6,093 nucleotides of DNA. Origin: Pseudomonadota bacterium. GTDB lineage: Bacteria; Bdellovibrionota_C; UBA2361; OMII01. Of the stretch, positions 5,989 to 6,093 are shown piece by piece. How positions within the stretch are numbered: the first letter of the stretch is position 1; the number at the start of each line of letters is the position of its first letter. Both the position numbers and the translations under genes were made by a program. The notes beneath the pieces were generated by a model. It saw only the letters and a program-made list of their open reading frames with translations. It was not told the DNA's origin and ran no database searches. Location of the stretch: the NCBI GenBank assembly GCA_027486155.1, contig JAIXPR010000319.1, forward strand, positions 1 through 6,093, written 5' to 3'.

Positions 5989-6033
5989 AAAAAAATCCTC
6001 AACGTATCTCAGAGGATACGTCTGCGGTTTTTT
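5989..6033. terminator. Bidirectional intrinsic terminator after arfB
   Basis: ACGTATC (6002-6008) pairs with GATACGT (6015-6021) around the 6-nt loop TCAGAG. A7 lies on the left (5989-5995) and T6 on the right (6028-6033). CC at 5997-5998 and GG at 6026-6027 can extend the stem after an internal loop. On the plus strand the T-run begins 6 nt after the stem and would end arfB transcription. On the minus strand a T7 run follows 6 nt after the stem, so it can also stop transcripts entering from the right. Confidence 0.7.
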
Positions 6034-6093
6034 CGCCATCTCCGCCTCGTTTCGTCTAAACTCTCAAAATGCTCGCGACGGAACCATTTTTCA
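6009..6093 (-). CDS. Possible C-terminus of a convergent gene (window edge)
   Basis: One minus-strand frame is open from the right edge for 27 codons and ends at TGA 6011-6009. It begins EKWFRREHFESLDE and ends in a basic tail, RRRWRKNRRRIL. The bidirectional terminator would fit a gene converging on arfB. Against it, the stop falls in the terminator loop, so one stem arm would be coding, and 27 codons without a stop is weak evidence. No family is recognisable. Confidence 0.25.
   Translation of the reverse strand, partial: EKWFRREHFESLDETRRRWRKNRRRIL

Overview
This is a stretch of bacterial chromosome of intermediate GC, densely packed with housekeeping and accessory metabolic genes. Nothing in it looks like an insertion sequence, prophage, CRISPR array or structural RNA gene. 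A Gram-negative bacterium is the most likely source: there is an ArfB-type ribosome rescue factor, a Lpd-LipB pair and a RipA-like inner-membrane protein. The genus cannot be fixed from the sequence alone.

Layout from left to right. (1) 1-362, minus strand: the N-terminal part of a protein with one canonical EF-hand loop, cut by the window edge. (2) 541-939, minus: a 132-residue, three-helix membrane protein resembling the RipA family. (3) 1058-2107, minus, and 2153-3031, plus: agmatine deiminase (aguA) and N-carbamoylputrescine amidase (aguB), transcribed divergently from a 45-bp gap. Together they turn agmatine into putrescine in two steps. (4) 3100-3744 and 3764-5161, both minus: lipB (octanoyltransferase) lies 19 bp downstream of lpd (dihydrolipoamide dehydrogenase), probably one transcript. 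LipB starts lipoylation of E2 and GcvH proteins, and Lpd reoxidises the lipoyl arms, so the pair is functionally linked. (5) 5453-5938, plus: an ArfB-type GGQ peptidyl-tRNA hydrolase, divergent from lpd, followed by a bidirectional intrinsic terminator at about 5989-6033. (6) 6034-6093: the right edge, possibly the C-terminus of a convergent minus-strand gene.

The regulatory DNA is the least ordinary part. The aguA/aguB gap ends in two perfect palindromes placed back to back, the second spanning the aguB start codon, and aguB has no Shine-Dalgarno. The lpd leader carries two adjacent GC-rich hairpins. I see no complete novel multi-gene system. The best leads are these control regions, the EF-hand protein and the RipA-like protein.
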